A stretch of DNA of 64,000 nt from Phyllobacterium lublinensis. GTDB taxonomy: Bacteria; Pseudomonadota; Alphaproteobacteria; Rhizobiales; Rhizobiaceae. The notes beneath the pieces are model-generated. The model was not told where the DNA came from. It was given only the letters and a program-made list of their open reading frames with translations, and searched no databases. Shown piece by piece: positions 27,601 through 37,141 of the stretch. How positions within the stretch are numbered: position 1 is the first letter of the stretch; each line of letters begins with the position of its first letter. The DNA is taken from assembly GCF_020164435.1 (NCBI RefSeq), contig NZ_JAIUDQ010000015.1, positions 1 to 64,000 of the forward strand, in the 5' to 3' direction. A program made the translations under genes and the position numbers.

Positions 27601-30164
27601 CCGATGCTTCGTCAATGCGCTCATCGCCGTCGTTGAGACTGGCTCTGCGCTTCGCCTTGCGTGAAATGCGTAGCGGCCTGTCCGGGTTCTACATATTCCT
27701 CGCCTGCATCGCCCTGGGTGTTGCGGCCATCGGGGGTGTCAATTCAGTCGCCAATTCCGTCACGGCCGGAATCTCCACGCAGGGGCAAGCGATCCTTGGC
27801 GGCGATATGCGCTTCCAACTGAACCAGCGCGAAGTCACGCCTGACGAGCGAGCCTTCCTTGATGGCAAAGGCCGGGTTGCCGTCAGTGCAAACATGCGGT
27901 CGATGGCCCGGTTGCCTGACGGCTCCGACCAGTCTCTGGTGGAAGTAAAGGCCGTGGACGACGTCTATCCGCTCTTCGGAACCCTTCAGACGGCACCGGT
28001 GCTGGATCACGACGCACTGTTTTTGGAAAAGGATGGAGCCTTCGGCGCCGCCGTTGCCCAGATTTTTCTGGACCGGCTCAATCTCAAGATCGGAGACCGT
28101 GTGCTGCTTGGAACGGCGACTTTTCAGCTGCGTTCAGTCATTAACAATGAACCGGATCTGCTATCCGATGGTTTCGGTTTTGCACCGCGTTTCATGGTGT
28201 CGCTCGAAGGGCTCGCGGCGGCCGGTCTGGTCCAACCCGGCAGCCTCGTCGATCACAATTACAAGGTTGCCCTGCCTGACGGCGCCAGTGATGCCGATAT
28301 CGCAGCTTTACGCGACGAGGCTCAGCGGGAGTTTCCCGAGGCTGGCTGGTCGATGCGCAGCCGCACCAACGCCGCCCCTTCACTCAGCGCCAACATCGAG
28401 CGGTTTTCGCAGTTCCTGACTTTGGTCGGACTTACGGCTCTGATCGTTGGTGGTGTCGGGGTCGCCAATGCAGTGCGAGCCTATCTCGACGGCAAGCGCG
28501 GGGTCATCGCGACGTTCAAATCACTTGGAGCACCGGGCTGGTTCGTTATCGCAGTCTATCTGATCCAGATTGTCATCATTGCACTTATCGGCATTCTGAT
28601 AGGCTTGGTCGTCGCGGCCATCATTCCCTATGCGGCGGGCTACGCTCTCCAGGATATTCTGCCAATCGCAGGCAAGGGCGGATTCTATCCGGGCGCGCTG
28701 GCATGGGCAGCGTTGTTCGGACTTCTAACAACCCTCGCCTTTGCGATCCTGCCCCTCGGGCGTGCGCGCGACGTGCCCGCGACGGCCCTTTTCCGGGAGC
28801 AGGGCTTCGAGCAGCGGGGTTGGCCCAAGGCGTTCTATGTAATTGTTGCTGCAGCGCTCATCGCCGTTCTTTGTTTGCTTGCGGTTTTCTTCGCCTATGA
28901 CCGGAGAATAGCGGTGATCTTCATCGGGGCGGTCGCATTCTCGTTTGTGGTGCTGCGGGCGGTATCCGGCCTGGTGCAATGGGCGGCCCGACGAGCACCC
29001 CGGGTTCGTTCCACGGCGCTGCGTCTTGCCATCGGCAATATCCATCGGCCGGGCGCCCTTACGCCCTCCGTGGTGCTGTCCCTGGGACTCGGCCTGACCC
29101 TGCTTGTGACGCTCGCGCTCATCGATGGCAGCCTGCGCCGGCAATTGGCCGGCAACCTGCCTGAAAGGGCTCCCAATTTCTTCTTCGTCGATATTCAGAG
29201 CAAGCAGGTGGATCAATTTAGAGATCTGGTCCAAAAAGCGGCACCCAACGGCAAGATCGTAAGCGCGCCCATGCTGCGCGGCCGTATCGTCGCGTTCAAC
29301 GGAACCGGCGTCGACAAGCTTACAATTCCTCCGGAAGGGGCGTGGGTCCTGCGGGGAGATCGCGGCATAACCTACGCAAAGAACGTGCCGGAGAACTCTG
29401 AACTCACGAGCGGCAGCTGGTGGCCTGCCGATTACGCGGGCGAGCCCCTTGTGTCGTTCTCCGCGGAAGAGGCTGGCAATCTCGACCTCAAGATCGGCGA
29501 TACGGTGACCGTCAACGTGCTTGGCCGCAATGTTACCGCGCGCATTGCAAATTTCCGCCAGTTGCAATGGGAATCCCTGGCCATCAACTTCGTCATGGTG
29601 TTCTCGCCGAACACCTTTGCCGGTGCTCCACATGCCTGGCTGGCAACCCTGACCGATACCTCCTCGACACCGCAGCAGGAGGCGACTGTCATGCGCGACG
29701 TGACCCGCGCGTTTCCGGCCGTCACCTCCGTTCGCGTCAAGGATGCCATTACCATCGCCAATGAGCTCGTCGGGCAGTTGGCAGTCGCGATTCGCGCCGC
29801 GGCATCGGTGGCATTGATCGCGTCGATCCTCGTGCTTGGCGGTGCGCTGGCCGCTGGCAACCGGGCGCGCGTGCACGATGCGGTGGTCCTAAAGACGCTC
29901 GGCGCGACGAGACGTACGCTCATTCGCGCTTTCACCCTAGAATACATGCTTCTAGGTCTCGCCACAGCGGCTTTTGCACTTTTTGCCGGCAGTCTGGCAG
30001 CCTGGTACGTGATCGTCAGGGTCATGACGCTGCCCGCATCCTTCCAACCGGATGTTGCTGTCATGACCGTGATCACAGCGCTGGTTTTGACGGTCGGATT
30101 TGGCCTTGCGGGCACGTGGCGAATCCTCGGGCAAAAGGCGGCGCCGGTACTGCGAAACCTCTGA
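27597..30164 (+). CDS. FtsX-like ABC transporter permease (YbbP type)
   Basis: 855 residues. One N-terminal transmembrane helix (SGFYIFLACIALGVAAIGG), a large periplasmic domain, a FtsX domain with several helices around residues 275-400, a central pair of helices, a second periplasmic domain (about 520-700), and a C-terminal FtsX domain. This double-FtsX layout is that of E. coli YbbP. It is translationally coupled to the ATPase before it. The substrate is unknown. Confidence 0.92.
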   Translation: MTDASSMRSSPSLRLALRFALREMRSGLSGFYIFLACIALGVAAIGGVNSVANSVTAGISTQGQAILGGDMRFQLNQREVTPDERAFLDGKGRVAVSANMRSMARLPDGSDQSLVEVKAVDDVYPLFGTLQTAPVLDHDALFLEKDGAFGAAVAQIFLDRLNLKIGDRVLLGTATFQLRSVINNEPDLLSDGFGFAPRFMVSLEGLAAAGLVQPGSLVDHNYKVALPDGASDADIAALRDEAQREFPEAGWSMRSRTNAAPSLSANIERFSQFLTLVGLTALIVGGVGVANAVRAYLDGKRGVIATFKSLGAPGWFVIAVYLIQIVIIALIGILIGLVVAAIIPYAAGYALQDILPIAGKGGFYPGALAWAALFGLLTTLAFAILPLGRARDVPATALFREQGFEQRGWPKAFYVIVAAALIAVLCLLAVFFAYDRRIAVIFIGAVAFSFVVLRAVSGLVQWAARRAPRVRSTALRLAIGNIHRPGALTPSVVLSLGLGLTLLVTLALIDGSLRRQLAGNLPERAPNFFFVDIQSKQVDQFRDLVQKAAPNGKIVSAPMLRGRIVAFNGTGVDKLTIPPEGAWVLRGDRGITYAKNVPENSELTSGSWWPADYAGEPLVSFSAEEAGNLDLKIGDTVTVNVLGRNVTARIANFRQLQWESLAINFVMVFSPNTFAGAPHAWLATLTDTSSTPQQEATVMRDVTRAFPAVTSVRVKDAITIANELVGQLAVAIRAAASVALIASILVLGGALAAGNRARVHDAVVLKTLGATRRTLIRAFTLEYMLLGLATAAFALFAGSLAAWYVIVRVMTLPASFQPDVAVMTVITALVLTVGFGLAGTWRILGQKAAPVLRNL

Positions 30165-30260
30165 AATCGTTAAAAGAGTGTAATTTTCGTTCGAATCGTC
30201 ACGTTTTCGCCGATTACACGCAATCTTGAGTAAATCAGCTCTTGTTATGGATCGTACGAA

Positions 30261-30336
30261 TCCCCATAATTTGTCCCAAGGCATGCTGGGGTCCCGCCAG
30301 CGGCGCCTGGGGATAAACCCGACACCCGACGGGACG
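30261..30336 (+). promoter_or_regulatory. Structured 5' leader of the ybhL homologue (ybhL-motif-like RNA)
   Basis: An 8-bp stem with one mismatch (30274-30281 with 30306-30313) encloses a hairpin GCTGG/CCAGC (30285-30289 with 30297-30301). The hairpin loop contains GTCCCG (30291-30296), which is fully complementary to CGGGAC at 30330-30335, so an H-type pseudoknot is possible. It ends 9 nt before the GAGGAA ribosome site. A conserved ybhL RNA motif upstream of this gene has been described in Rhizobiales; the match here is from memory and position. Confidence 0.6.
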
Positions 30337-30354
30337 AAGCAAATGAGGAAAACC

Positions 30355-31131
30355 ATGGCTGACTATCGCAACATCCAGGCCCGTACACCGGCCGGAGTGC
30401 GTGTGGATGCGGGGATCGATCAGGGTCTGCGCAGCTACATGCTACAGGTCTACAATTTGATGGGAATCGGTCTTGCAGTGACCGGTTTTGCCGCCCTTGC
30501 AATTGTTTATCTTGCGACCACCAATGATGCATCTCTCGCCGCAGCACAGCTGCCAAACGGAAAAATGCTGACAAACCTTGGCGTGGCGCTCTATGGCTCG
30601 CCTCTGCGCTGGGTTGTCATGCTCGCACCTCTCGCTGCGGTATTCTTCCTGAGTTTCCGCATTGAGAAGATGAGCGTAGCCGCTGCTCAGACAACCTTCT
30701 GGGTATATGCCGCTCTGGTTGGTGTTTCGCTCTCGTCGATCTTCCTGGTCTACACGACAGGTAGCATTGTCCAGACGTTCTTCATCACGGCTGCATCGTT
30801 TGGCGCGTTGTCGCTCTACGGCTACACCACCAAGCGTGATCTGTCCGGGATGGGATCGTTCCTGTTCATGGGCCTGATCGGCATCATCCTGGCTTCGCTG
30901 GTCAATATCTTCCTTGCGTCGAGCGCATTGCAGTTTGCAATCTCGGCCATCGGCGTGCTGGTCTTTGCTGGCCTGACCGCCTATGACACGCAGAACATCA
31001 AGGAAATGTATTACGAAGGCGATGCCGCAGACACCTATGGCCGCAAGGCTATCATGGGCGCCCTGCGTCTCTACCTCGACTTCATCAACATGTTCATGTT
31101 CCTGCTCCAGTTCCTGGGCAATCGCGAGTAA
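30355..31131 (+). CDS. ybhL: Bax inhibitor-1 / YccA family membrane protein (YbhL)
   Basis: 258 residues from the ATG at 30355 (MADYRNIQ), with GAGGAA at 30345-30350. Seven predicted transmembrane segments. The family motif around AYDTQNIKEMYY near the C-terminus carries the conserved Asp pair region of BI-1 proteins. Homologues are proton-sensitive calcium leak channels or protease regulators (YccA with FtsH); which applies here is unknown. A structured leader RNA precedes it and a strong terminator follows. Confidence 0.93.
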   Translation: MADYRNIQARTPAGVRVDAGIDQGLRSYMLQVYNLMGIGLAVTGFAALAIVYLATTNDASLAAAQLPNGKMLTNLGVALYGSPLRWVVMLAPLAAVFFLSFRIEKMSVAAAQTTFWVYAALVGVSLSSIFLVYTTGSIVQTFFITAASFGALSLYGYTTKRDLSGMGSFLFMGLIGIILASLVNIFLASSALQFAISAIGVLVFAGLTAYDTQNIKEMYYEGDAADTYGRKAIMGALRLYLDFINMFMFLLQFLGNRE

Positions 31132-31155
31132 TCGCCGGAACATGGATTAAGATCG

Positions 31156-31180
31156 GGGCAGCGGAAACGCTGCCCTTTTT
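31156..31180 (+). terminator. Rho-independent terminator of ybhL
   Basis: An 8-bp stem GGGCAGCG/CGCTGCCC with a GAAA tetraloop (31164-31167), followed by TTTTT, 24 bp past the stop. Confidence 0.93.
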
Positions 31181-31278
31181 CTTTGGCCCTGGCCCAGTGG
31201 CTGTTGTGTGTTTTCTCTTTGATTCAGATGCAAAGACGTGCATGTAACGGGCACGATTGTTCGCTTCCGTGAAGGCCA

Positions 31279-31836
31279 ATGACAGAGATCCACATCCGCC
31301 CGGCGCAGCCAGCCGACCTTGCATCGATAACAGAAATCTACCGCGACGCCGTTCTACATGGCACGGCAACCTACGAAATCGATCCGCCGGATCAGGCAGA
31401 AATGACACGGCGGTTTCATGCGACCACCACGGACGGCTTTCCCTACATCGTCGCTGAACTTGATGGCGCTGTCATCGGCTATGCCTATGCGAGCTATTTC
31501 CGCACGCGTCCCGCCTATTGGTGGTCCGTTGAAGATTCGATCTATATTGCGCCGGAAGCCAAGGGTAAGGGGTTGGGCAAGCTTCTGCTCAACCAACTGA
31601 TCAAGGATTGTACGGCGCTCGGTTTCCGGCAATTCATTGCCGTTATCGGCGATGGCCATGATGGATCAGCGTCCGTTCGTCTCCATATCAGCGCCGGTTT
31701 CCGGCCTTCCGGGACGATCACCGCATCCGGCTTCAAGCACGGCCGCTGGCTTGATACGGTGCTGATGCAGCTTGAAATGAATGGGGGAGCCGACACGCTC
31801 CCCGGGAAGCCGCCCTTGCAGCCCGACAATTCCTAG
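31279..31836 (+). CDS. GNAT family N-acetyltransferase (phosphinothricin acetyltransferase-like)
   Basis: 185 residues. GNAT fold: IRPAQPADLASITEIYRDAV at the N-terminus, and the acetyl-CoA loop EAKGKGLGKLLL (about 94-105). The HGTATYE and VEDSIYI segments are typical of the PAT/YwnH subgroup, which acetylates phosphinothricin or methionine sulfoximine-like amino acids. Whether it confers herbicide tolerance cannot be told. About the last 20 residues are poorly conserved. It is convergent with the DUF2794 gene. Confidence 0.88.
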   Translation: MTEIHIRPAQPADLASITEIYRDAVLHGTATYEIDPPDQAEMTRRFHATTTDGFPYIVAELDGAVIGYAYASYFRTRPAYWWSVEDSIYIAPEAKGKGLGKLLLNQLIKDCTALGFRQFIAVIGDGHDGSASVRLHISAGFRPSGTITASGFKHGRWLDTVLMQLEMNGGADTLPGKPPLQPDNS

Positions 31837-31853
31837 GCCCGGTCATCGACGGT

Positions 31854-32225
31854 CTAGCCTCGAACGACGCTGAGGCCCTTGTCGAATACCCGCAAAACGC
31901 GGTCAAGCTCATGGCCGCGCTTCAGGATCAGCCCGCTTGCAGCGATCACGCTATAGGCTCCCTGCTTGCGGGCAAGCTTGGGATTTTTCTCGACCCGGAA
32001 CATGGGCACTTCGCTTGCCCGCCGAAAGATTGAGAACACCGCGCGATCCATCAGGTGATCAATGGCATAATCACGCCATTCACCAGCGGAAACCATGAAG
32101 CCATAAATACGGAGAATTTGATCGAGTTCACGCCGGTTGAAGGTAACAGGCGGATCATTAGTGCATACTAGAGGGATAAGTTGCGCCTGCCGTTGCGATT
32201 CATCGCCACTCGCATTGCTGTCCAT
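31854..32225 (-). CDS. DUF2794 domain-containing protein
   Basis: 123 residues from the ATG at 32225; a TTG directly before it is in frame. The FNRRELDQILRIYGFMVSAGEWRDYAIDHL stretch (residues about 29-58) is the signature of DUF2794, a small family confined to Alphaproteobacteria with unknown function. GGGCGG lies 7 nt upstream as RBS. It is soluble and has no signal peptide. Confidence 0.88.
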   Translation of the reverse strand: MDSNASGDESQRQAQLIPLVCTNDPPVTFNRRELDQILRIYGFMVSAGEWRDYAIDHLMDRAVFSIFRRASEVPMFRVEKNPKLARKQGAYSVIAASGLILKRGHELDRVLRVFDKGLSVVRG

Positions 32226-32452
32226 CAATCAACCGCCCTTACTGTCGTGTGACACCTGGATGACACAAAGGTGACCTGTTCTGCTTGCATTTACAAGACC
32301 GGAATGGTGGCGGCAGCAGCAATTATGGGCTTAGGAACCATTTTTTCGCAGGTTTCACGAAGCAATACGACCTGATTCCAATGGTGATGACCCGACACAT
32401 TCTCGCCATAAACTGTTCGCATTCCCGCCCGATTCGACACCCAACATCGGAC

Positions 32453-32590
32453 CATGTTGTCTGAGACGGTTCGCCTCGAACAGCCCGATACCCCAAGCCC
32501 CCCGCCCAACGGGTTGTTTGGGTTTGAACCATTCTCCCTATTTGGCAACATGCCCCAATACCTCAGGCCGGATTTATCCGGCCTGTTTTT
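32453..32590 (+). ncRNA. Candidate structured small RNA gene with intrinsic terminator
   Basis: Nested pairing on the plus strand: CATGTTG (32453-32459) with CAACATG (32546-32552); an asymmetric internal bubble; GGTTC (32468-32472) with GAACC (32526-32530); ACCCCAA (32490-32496) with TTTGGGT (32517-32523), one mismatch; and CCCG/CGGG (32501-32504 with 32510-32513). A terminator follows at once, and no plus-strand protein gene lies upstream. The rod with a central bubble, and the TCTGAGAC-GGTTCGC segment, recall 6S RNA, but it is shorter than typical 6S and the identity is not established. The true 5' end may lie further upstream. Confidence 0.55.
32564..32590 (+). terminator. Rho-independent terminator of the candidate small RNA
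   Basis: A 10-bp inverted repeat CAGGCCGGAT/ATCCGGCCTG (32564-32573 with 32576-32585), then TTTTTGTTT on the plus strand only. On the minus strand no T-run follows, so it is not the terminator of the convergent DUF1223 gene. Confidence 0.85.
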
Positions 32591-32597
32591 GTTTGGT

Positions 32598-33371
32598 TCA
32601 GGATTTCGCAGTCATAATTGATGCGCCGATAATCGGTCCCGGCTTGCCTTCACCCAGCATCTCTTGCAGCAGGACGGCACATCCCGTTGCCTTCTTGCTG
32701 GTAATTTCACTCAATGGGATCTCGATCTGCTGCGCACTGCCATCCCACATGCCGACGGTTTCCATCGCCCTCACGCTATTGGAATAGTTCACCTTGCGGC
32801 CAACATTCTCACCATCGGGTATGGCAACGACGGTTTCGCGATTGAAATAGGCTAGCAGTACCCGCACCGGATTCTTGGCGGCCGGTCCGGAACCAATGTC
32901 GATCAACAGACGGTCGAGCCCGGCCTTCTCAATGGAAACAGGGATGGTAAGGCCGTTTTCCGTGTCGCGCATTTCTGCGATGCGCCGACGAATTTTCTGT
33001 CCGTCCTGCCCGTTGACATGCTCGCGTCCATTCAGGATCACCTGGGGCGTGTAGATGCCATTGAGGCCGAGGGCAGTCCGGTAGGCATTCTGGCGATCGG
33101 TATTTTCCGGCAGTGCAAGATTGTCGGTCCAGCCGCGATAGTCCCAGTAGTCCACGTGAAAGGCCAGGGCGACAACGCTTCCCTCGGCTGCAAGCTGTTT
33201 AAGGATGGCATCGGCTGGGGGGCAGGATCCACAGCCTTGCGATGTGTACAGTTCCACGACGCCGTCCGGCCTCTTGCCCACATTCTCGGCGCAGACGGGC
33301 AGCACATAGGCCGCGGCCGCAAGGAGCGGAGCGCCGATCAAGATACGTCTGGACAGGGCGGGCAGGGGCAC
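32598..33371 (-). CDS. DUF1223 family thioredoxin-like secreted protein
   Basis: 257 residues from a GTG start; GGGAAG is rather far upstream, so the start is not certain. A twin-Arg-like SRRILIGAPLLAAAAYV signal region is followed by the DUF1223 domain. VVELYTSQGCGSCPPAD has a CxxC (C47, C50) in a thioredoxin-like fold, and the HVDYWDYRGW motif is typical. Function is unknown; a periplasmic redox role is plausible. Confidence 0.87.
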   Translation of the reverse strand: MPLPALSRRILIGAPLLAAAAYVLPVCAENVGKRPDGVVELYTSQGCGSCPPADAILKQLAAEGSVVALAFHVDYWDYRGWTDNLALPENTDRQNAYRTALGLNGIYTPQVILNGREHVNGQDGQKIRRRIAEMRDTENGLTIPVSIEKAGLDRLLIDIGSGPAAKNPVRVLLAYFNRETVVAIPDGENVGRKVNYSNSVRAMETVGMWDGSAQQIEIPLSEITSKKATGCAVLLQEMLGEGKPGPIIGASIMTAKS

Positions 33372-33502
33372 AGGTACTTTTCACTTCCCAATTCTATGGG
33401 CTTGTTGTCGGATAAAATGATTGCGAGATGATTGATAGGAGCCGCACGTCTCAAGAGGAAGTCACTTTGAGGTGAATTCGATCACGTTTATGGCTCATAC
33501 AA

Positions 33503-33530
33503 CAAAAGACCGCCGGGCTGTCCGGCGGTC
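33503..33530 (-). terminator. Rho-independent terminator of acnA
   Basis: A perfect 9-bp stem (33508-33516 with 33522-33530) with a 5-nt loop; TTTTGTTG follows on the minus strand. It lies 28 bp past the acnA stop. Confidence 0.85.
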
Positions 33531-33557
33531 CTTGATTTCAGCTCGTACTGTTGCCGG

Positions 33558-36245
33558 TTAAGCGGCGAGATCGCGCAGAACGTACTGCAAAATCCCGCCG
33601 TTCTTGAGGTATTCCAGTTCATCTATCGTATCGATACGGCAGATCAGCGGAACCTGTTTGCTGCCACCATCGGCATAGGTAACCGTGGCAAATGCCTTCT
33701 GACGCGGCTGGATCGTAGCCAGGCCCTCGATCGAGACCACTTCGTCTCCCTTCAGGCCCAGCGACTGCCAGCTCGTGCCCTCTTCGAGCACGAACGGTAC
33801 GATGCCCATGCCAACCAGATTCGAACGATGGATACGTTCGAAGGATTGGGCAACGACGGCGCGGACGCCGAGAAGACTGGTGCCCTTGGCAGCCCAGTCG
33901 CGGGACGAACCGTTGCCATATTCCACGCCTGCAAAGATGACCAGAGGGACATTCTCCCCACGATAATGCATGGCGGCATCATAGATCGGCATTTCTTCCT
34001 TGGAAGGATAATGGATCGTGTAGCCACCCTCACGGCCATTCTCGCCGAGCATATGGTTGCGGATGCGGATATTGGCGAACGTGCCGCGCATCATCACCTC
34101 ATGATTGCCGCGACGCGTACCGTACTGGTTGAAGTCCAGGGGAGCAACGCCGTGGTCGGTGAGATACTTGCCGGCCGGAGACGCTGCCTTGATCGAACCG
34201 GCGGGCGAAATGTGATCGGTGGTGATCTTGTCACCGAACAGACCAAGAATACGCGCGCCCTTGATGTCATTAACCTTGCCAGGCGTCTTGCCCATGCCGA
34301 CGAAGTAGGGCGGGTTCTGTACATAGGTCGACTGGTCATCCCATGCATAGGTCTGTCCAGCCGGCACTTTCACGGCCTGCCAATTGTCGTCACCCTTGAA
34401 CACATCGGCATATTTTGACGCGAACAGCTTGCGGGTGACGTTCTTGGTGATGAACTCCTGGATCTCATGCGAAGACGGCCAGATATCCTTGAGGAATACC
34501 GGGTTGCCTTCGCTGTCCTCGCCGAGTGGCTCGGTCGTCAGATCCTTGGTCACAGTCCCAGCCAGGGCGTAGGCAACGACGAGGGGCGGCGAGGCCAGAT
34601 AGTTTGCCTGCACGTCGGGTGACACGCGACCTTCGAAGTTGCGGTTGCCGGAAAGGACCGCCGCTGCGATCAGCCCCTTGTCGTTGATAGCCTTCGAAAT
34701 CGGCGCCGGGAGCGGACCCGAATTGCCGATGCACGTGGTGCAGCCGAAACCGACGAGGTTGAAGCCGAGTTTGTCGAGCTCCTTCTGCAATCCGGCATTT
34801 TCAAGATAGGCCGCAACCACCTGTGAGCCCGGTGCCAGCGATGTCTTGACCCATGGCTTGGATTTCAGACCCCTGGCAGCGGCATTGCGGGCAAGAAGAC
34901 CCGCAGCGATCAGAACACTCGGATTCGAGGTATTGGTGCAGGAGGTGATGGCCGCGATCGCAACGTCGCCGTGACCGAGATCATAGTCCTCGCCTTCGAC
35001 AGCATAGCGGGCGTCGAGCTGTGTGGTCTTCTTGTATTCCTTCTGCAGCGATTCATGGAAGCCGGACGCAATGCCTTCAAGCGCGATGCGGCCTTCGGGG
35101 CGCTTTGGTCCTGCCATGGATGGAACGACCGTGCCGAGATCCAGCTCAAGCGTGTCCGTAAACACCGGATCGGCAGAGTTTGGTTCGCGCCACATACCCT
35201 GTGCCTTCGAATAGGCCTCAACCAGGGCAAGCCGGTCTTCATCACGGCCGGACATGTGCATGTAATTGATGGTCTCGCGGTCGATCGGAAAGAAACCGCA
35301 TGTCGCGCCATATTCCGGACCCATGTTGCCGATGGTGGCCCGGTCGGCGAGCGTCATGCTTTCGAGGCCGGGTCCGAAGAATTCCACGAACTTGCCAACG
35401 ACACCCTTCTTGCGCAGCATCTGCACGACAGTGAGAACGAGATCAGTCGCAGTCACGCCTTCCTTGACCTTGCCGGTCAAGCGGAAGCCGATGACCTCCG
35501 GCAGAAGCATCGATACGGGCTGGCCAAGCATGGAAGCCTCAGCTTCAATGCCGCCGACGCCCCAGCCGAGCACACCGAGGCCATTGACCATGGTGGTATG
35601 CGAATCGGTGCCGACGCAGGTATCGGGATAGGCGACAGTTACCCCATCCTCTTCCTTGGTCCATACGGCCTGTGCCAGGTATTCAAGATTCACCTGGTGG
35701 CAAATGCCTGTGCCGGGCGGAACGACGCGGAAGTTCTTGAACGCCTGCTGTCCCCATTTCAGGAAGCGGTAGCGTTCACCGTTGCGCTCATATTCAAGAT
35801 CAACATTGCGCTTGAATGCCTGGGGATTGCCGAACTCATCAACAATCACCGAATGGTCGATAACGAGGTCAACCGGGACGAGCGGATTGATCTTTTCGGG
35901 ATCGCCACCAAGATTCACCATCGCGTCGCGCATGGCTGCAAGGTCTACGACGGCTGGTACGCCCGTAAAGTCCTGCATCAGGACGCGAGCCGGACGATAG
36001 GCGATTTCTGCCCCGGCGCTGCCCCGGTCGACAAGCCATTTGGCAACATTCTCGATGTCCTTCTTGAAGACCGAGCGGTTGTCTTCAAAACGGAGCAGGT
36101 TCTCGAGAAGGACTTTCATGGAGAACGGCAGCTTGGATATGCCTTCCAGGCCATTCTTTTCGGCTTCGGTCAAACTGTAATAGACATAGTCCTTGTCACC
36201 CACGGACAAGGTTTTACGGCATTTGAAACTGTCAATCTGAGACAT
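33558..36245 (-). CDS. acnA: Aconitate hydratase AcnA
   Basis: 895 residues, the AcnA/IRP type. It isomerises citrate and isocitrate in the TCA cycle using a [4Fe-4S] cluster. Cluster ligands are in [12 protein letters not shown] (one Cys) and [12 protein letters not shown] (two Cys). The C-terminal swivel domain has [17 protein letters not shown]. AcnA-type enzymes can double as iron-responsive RNA-binding proteins, which is not shown here. It is divergent from ccmA across 290 bp, where I see no clear operator. Confidence 0.97.
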   Translation of the reverse strand: MSQIDSFKCRKTLSVGDKDYVYYSLTEAEKNGLEGISKLPFSMKVLLENLLRFEDNRSVFKKDIENVAKWLVDRGSAGAEIAYRPARVLMQDFTGVPAVVDLAAMRDAMVNLGGDPEKINPLVPVDLVIDHSVIVDEFGNPQAFKRNVDLEYERNGERYRFLKWGQQAFKNFRVVPPGTGICHQVNLEYLAQAVWTKEEDGVTVAYPDTCVGTDSHTTMVNGLGVLGWGVGGIEAEASMLGQPVSMLLPEVIGFRLTGKVKEGVTATDLVLTVVQMLRKKGVVGKFVEFFGPGLESMTLADRATIGNMGPEYGATCGFFPIDRETINYMHMSGRDEDRLALVEAYSKAQGMWREPNSADPVFTDTLELDLGTVVPSMAGPKRPEGRIALEGIASGFHESLQKEYKKTTQLDARYAVEGEDYDLGHGDVAIAAITSCTNTSNPSVLIAAGLLARNAAARGLKSKPWVKTSLAPGSQVVAAYLENAGLQKELDKLGFNLVGFGCTTCIGNSGPLPAPISKAINDKGLIAAAVLSGNRNFEGRVSPDVQANYLASPPLVVAYALAGTVTKDLTTEPLGEDSEGNPVFLKDIWPSSHEIQEFITKNVTRKLFASKYADVFKGDDNWQAVKVPAGQTYAWDDQSTYVQNPPYFVGMGKTPGKVNDIKGARILGLFGDKITTDHISPAGSIKAASPAGKYLTDHGVAPLDFNQYGTRRGNHEVMMRGTFANIRIRNHMLGENGREGGYTIHYPSKEEMPIYDAAMHYRGENVPLVIFAGVEYGNGSSRDWAAKGTSLLGVRAVVAQSFERIHRSNLVGMGIVPFVLEEGTSWQSLGLKGDEVVSIEGLATIQPRQKAFATVTYADGGSKQVPLICRIDTIDELEYLKNGGILQYVLRDLAA

Positions 36246-36535
36246 TATTCGTTCGTCCTTATGCTGAGGCCTAACCCGGGACGAACGCCTTTGCCGCGTT
36301 TCAAGGACGCGCTAAGGTGCGGGTGCAGTCATTTCCGCTGTCCGTCCCGCAACAGGTCCACCAAAAGGAACCCGTCTCGAGATCGGCCAAAAATGGTTTC
36401 CACACCGACCGCTGGTGTGGTTGCCAGCTATATAGAGTTTTTCGTCGATCTGTGCCAGACCGATGTTCGTCAAAAATGCGTGCTGCGTCGAAATGATCAC
36501 GCGGTATTCGGAGCTGGAGAAGAAGCGGGTCATTC

Positions 36536-37141
36536 ATGCGGCTGGTCGGGGAAAACGTGGGTGGGGAGCGGGGTGGCGAGCGAATATTTTCGCGCCTTGG
36601 CTTTACGGTTTCCGCCGGCAATGCCCTGCTTGTCACGGGGCCAAATGGTGCAGGAAAGTCAACGCTCTTGCGAATCATTGCCGGGCTGCTTGTGCAGGCA
36701 GAAGGCACGATTCGCCTCGAAACGCCGCCGACCACATTCGAAACCCTTGCCGCCGCAACTCACTATCTTGGTCATCTCAATGCCATGAAGCCGGTACTCA
36801 GTTTGGATGAGAATCTACGCTTCTGGCGGTCTTTCAACGGGACGGGACGCTGTTCCATCGATGAGGCGCTCGAGCTGGTAAACCTTGCGGTCATCCGCCA
36901 TCTGCCGTTCGGTTATCTATCCACCGGGCAAAAGCGTCGGGCCGCCATTGCCCGCCTCCTGATCAGCGATCGTCCACTATGGCTCCTGGATGAACCGACG
37001 GCCGGTTTGGACAAGACATCGGAGACGCAGTTCACCGGTTTGATGCAGAAGCACCTTGCGGGTGGCGGCATCATTGTCGCGGCGACGCATCTGCCGCTTG
37101 GACTCGCAGCGATGGAACTTTCGTTGGGGACGAGTGCGTAA
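36536..37141 (+). CDS. ccmA: Haem ABC exporter ATP-binding protein CcmA
   Basis: 201 residues. Walker A GPNGAGKST (about 34-42), signature LSTGQKRR and Walker B LWLLDEPTAG are intact. With CcmB and CcmC it drives release of haem-loaded CcmE during cytochrome c maturation. The stop overlaps the ccmB start (TAATG). First gene of a ccmABCD-ccmG operon. Confidence 0.94.
   Translation: MRLVGENVGGERGGERIFSRLGFTVSAGNALLVTGPNGAGKSTLLRIIAGLLVQAEGTIRLETPPTTFETLAAATHYLGHLNAMKPVLSLDENLRFWRSFNGTGRCSIDEALELVNLAVIRHLPFGYLSTGQKRRAAIARLLISDRPLWLLDEPTAGLDKTSETQFTGLMQKHLAGGGIIVAATHLPLGLAAMELSLGTSA

Noticed and set aside
32330..32560. tmRNA or 4.5S RNA in the 32.3-32.6 kb gap
   Set aside because: No tag-peptide reading frame, tRNA-like acceptor or GGAAGCA signal-recognition loop was seen.
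34971..36788. 605-codon plus-strand frame
   Set aside because: It runs antisense through acnA, lacks family features and arises from codon bias of the real gene.
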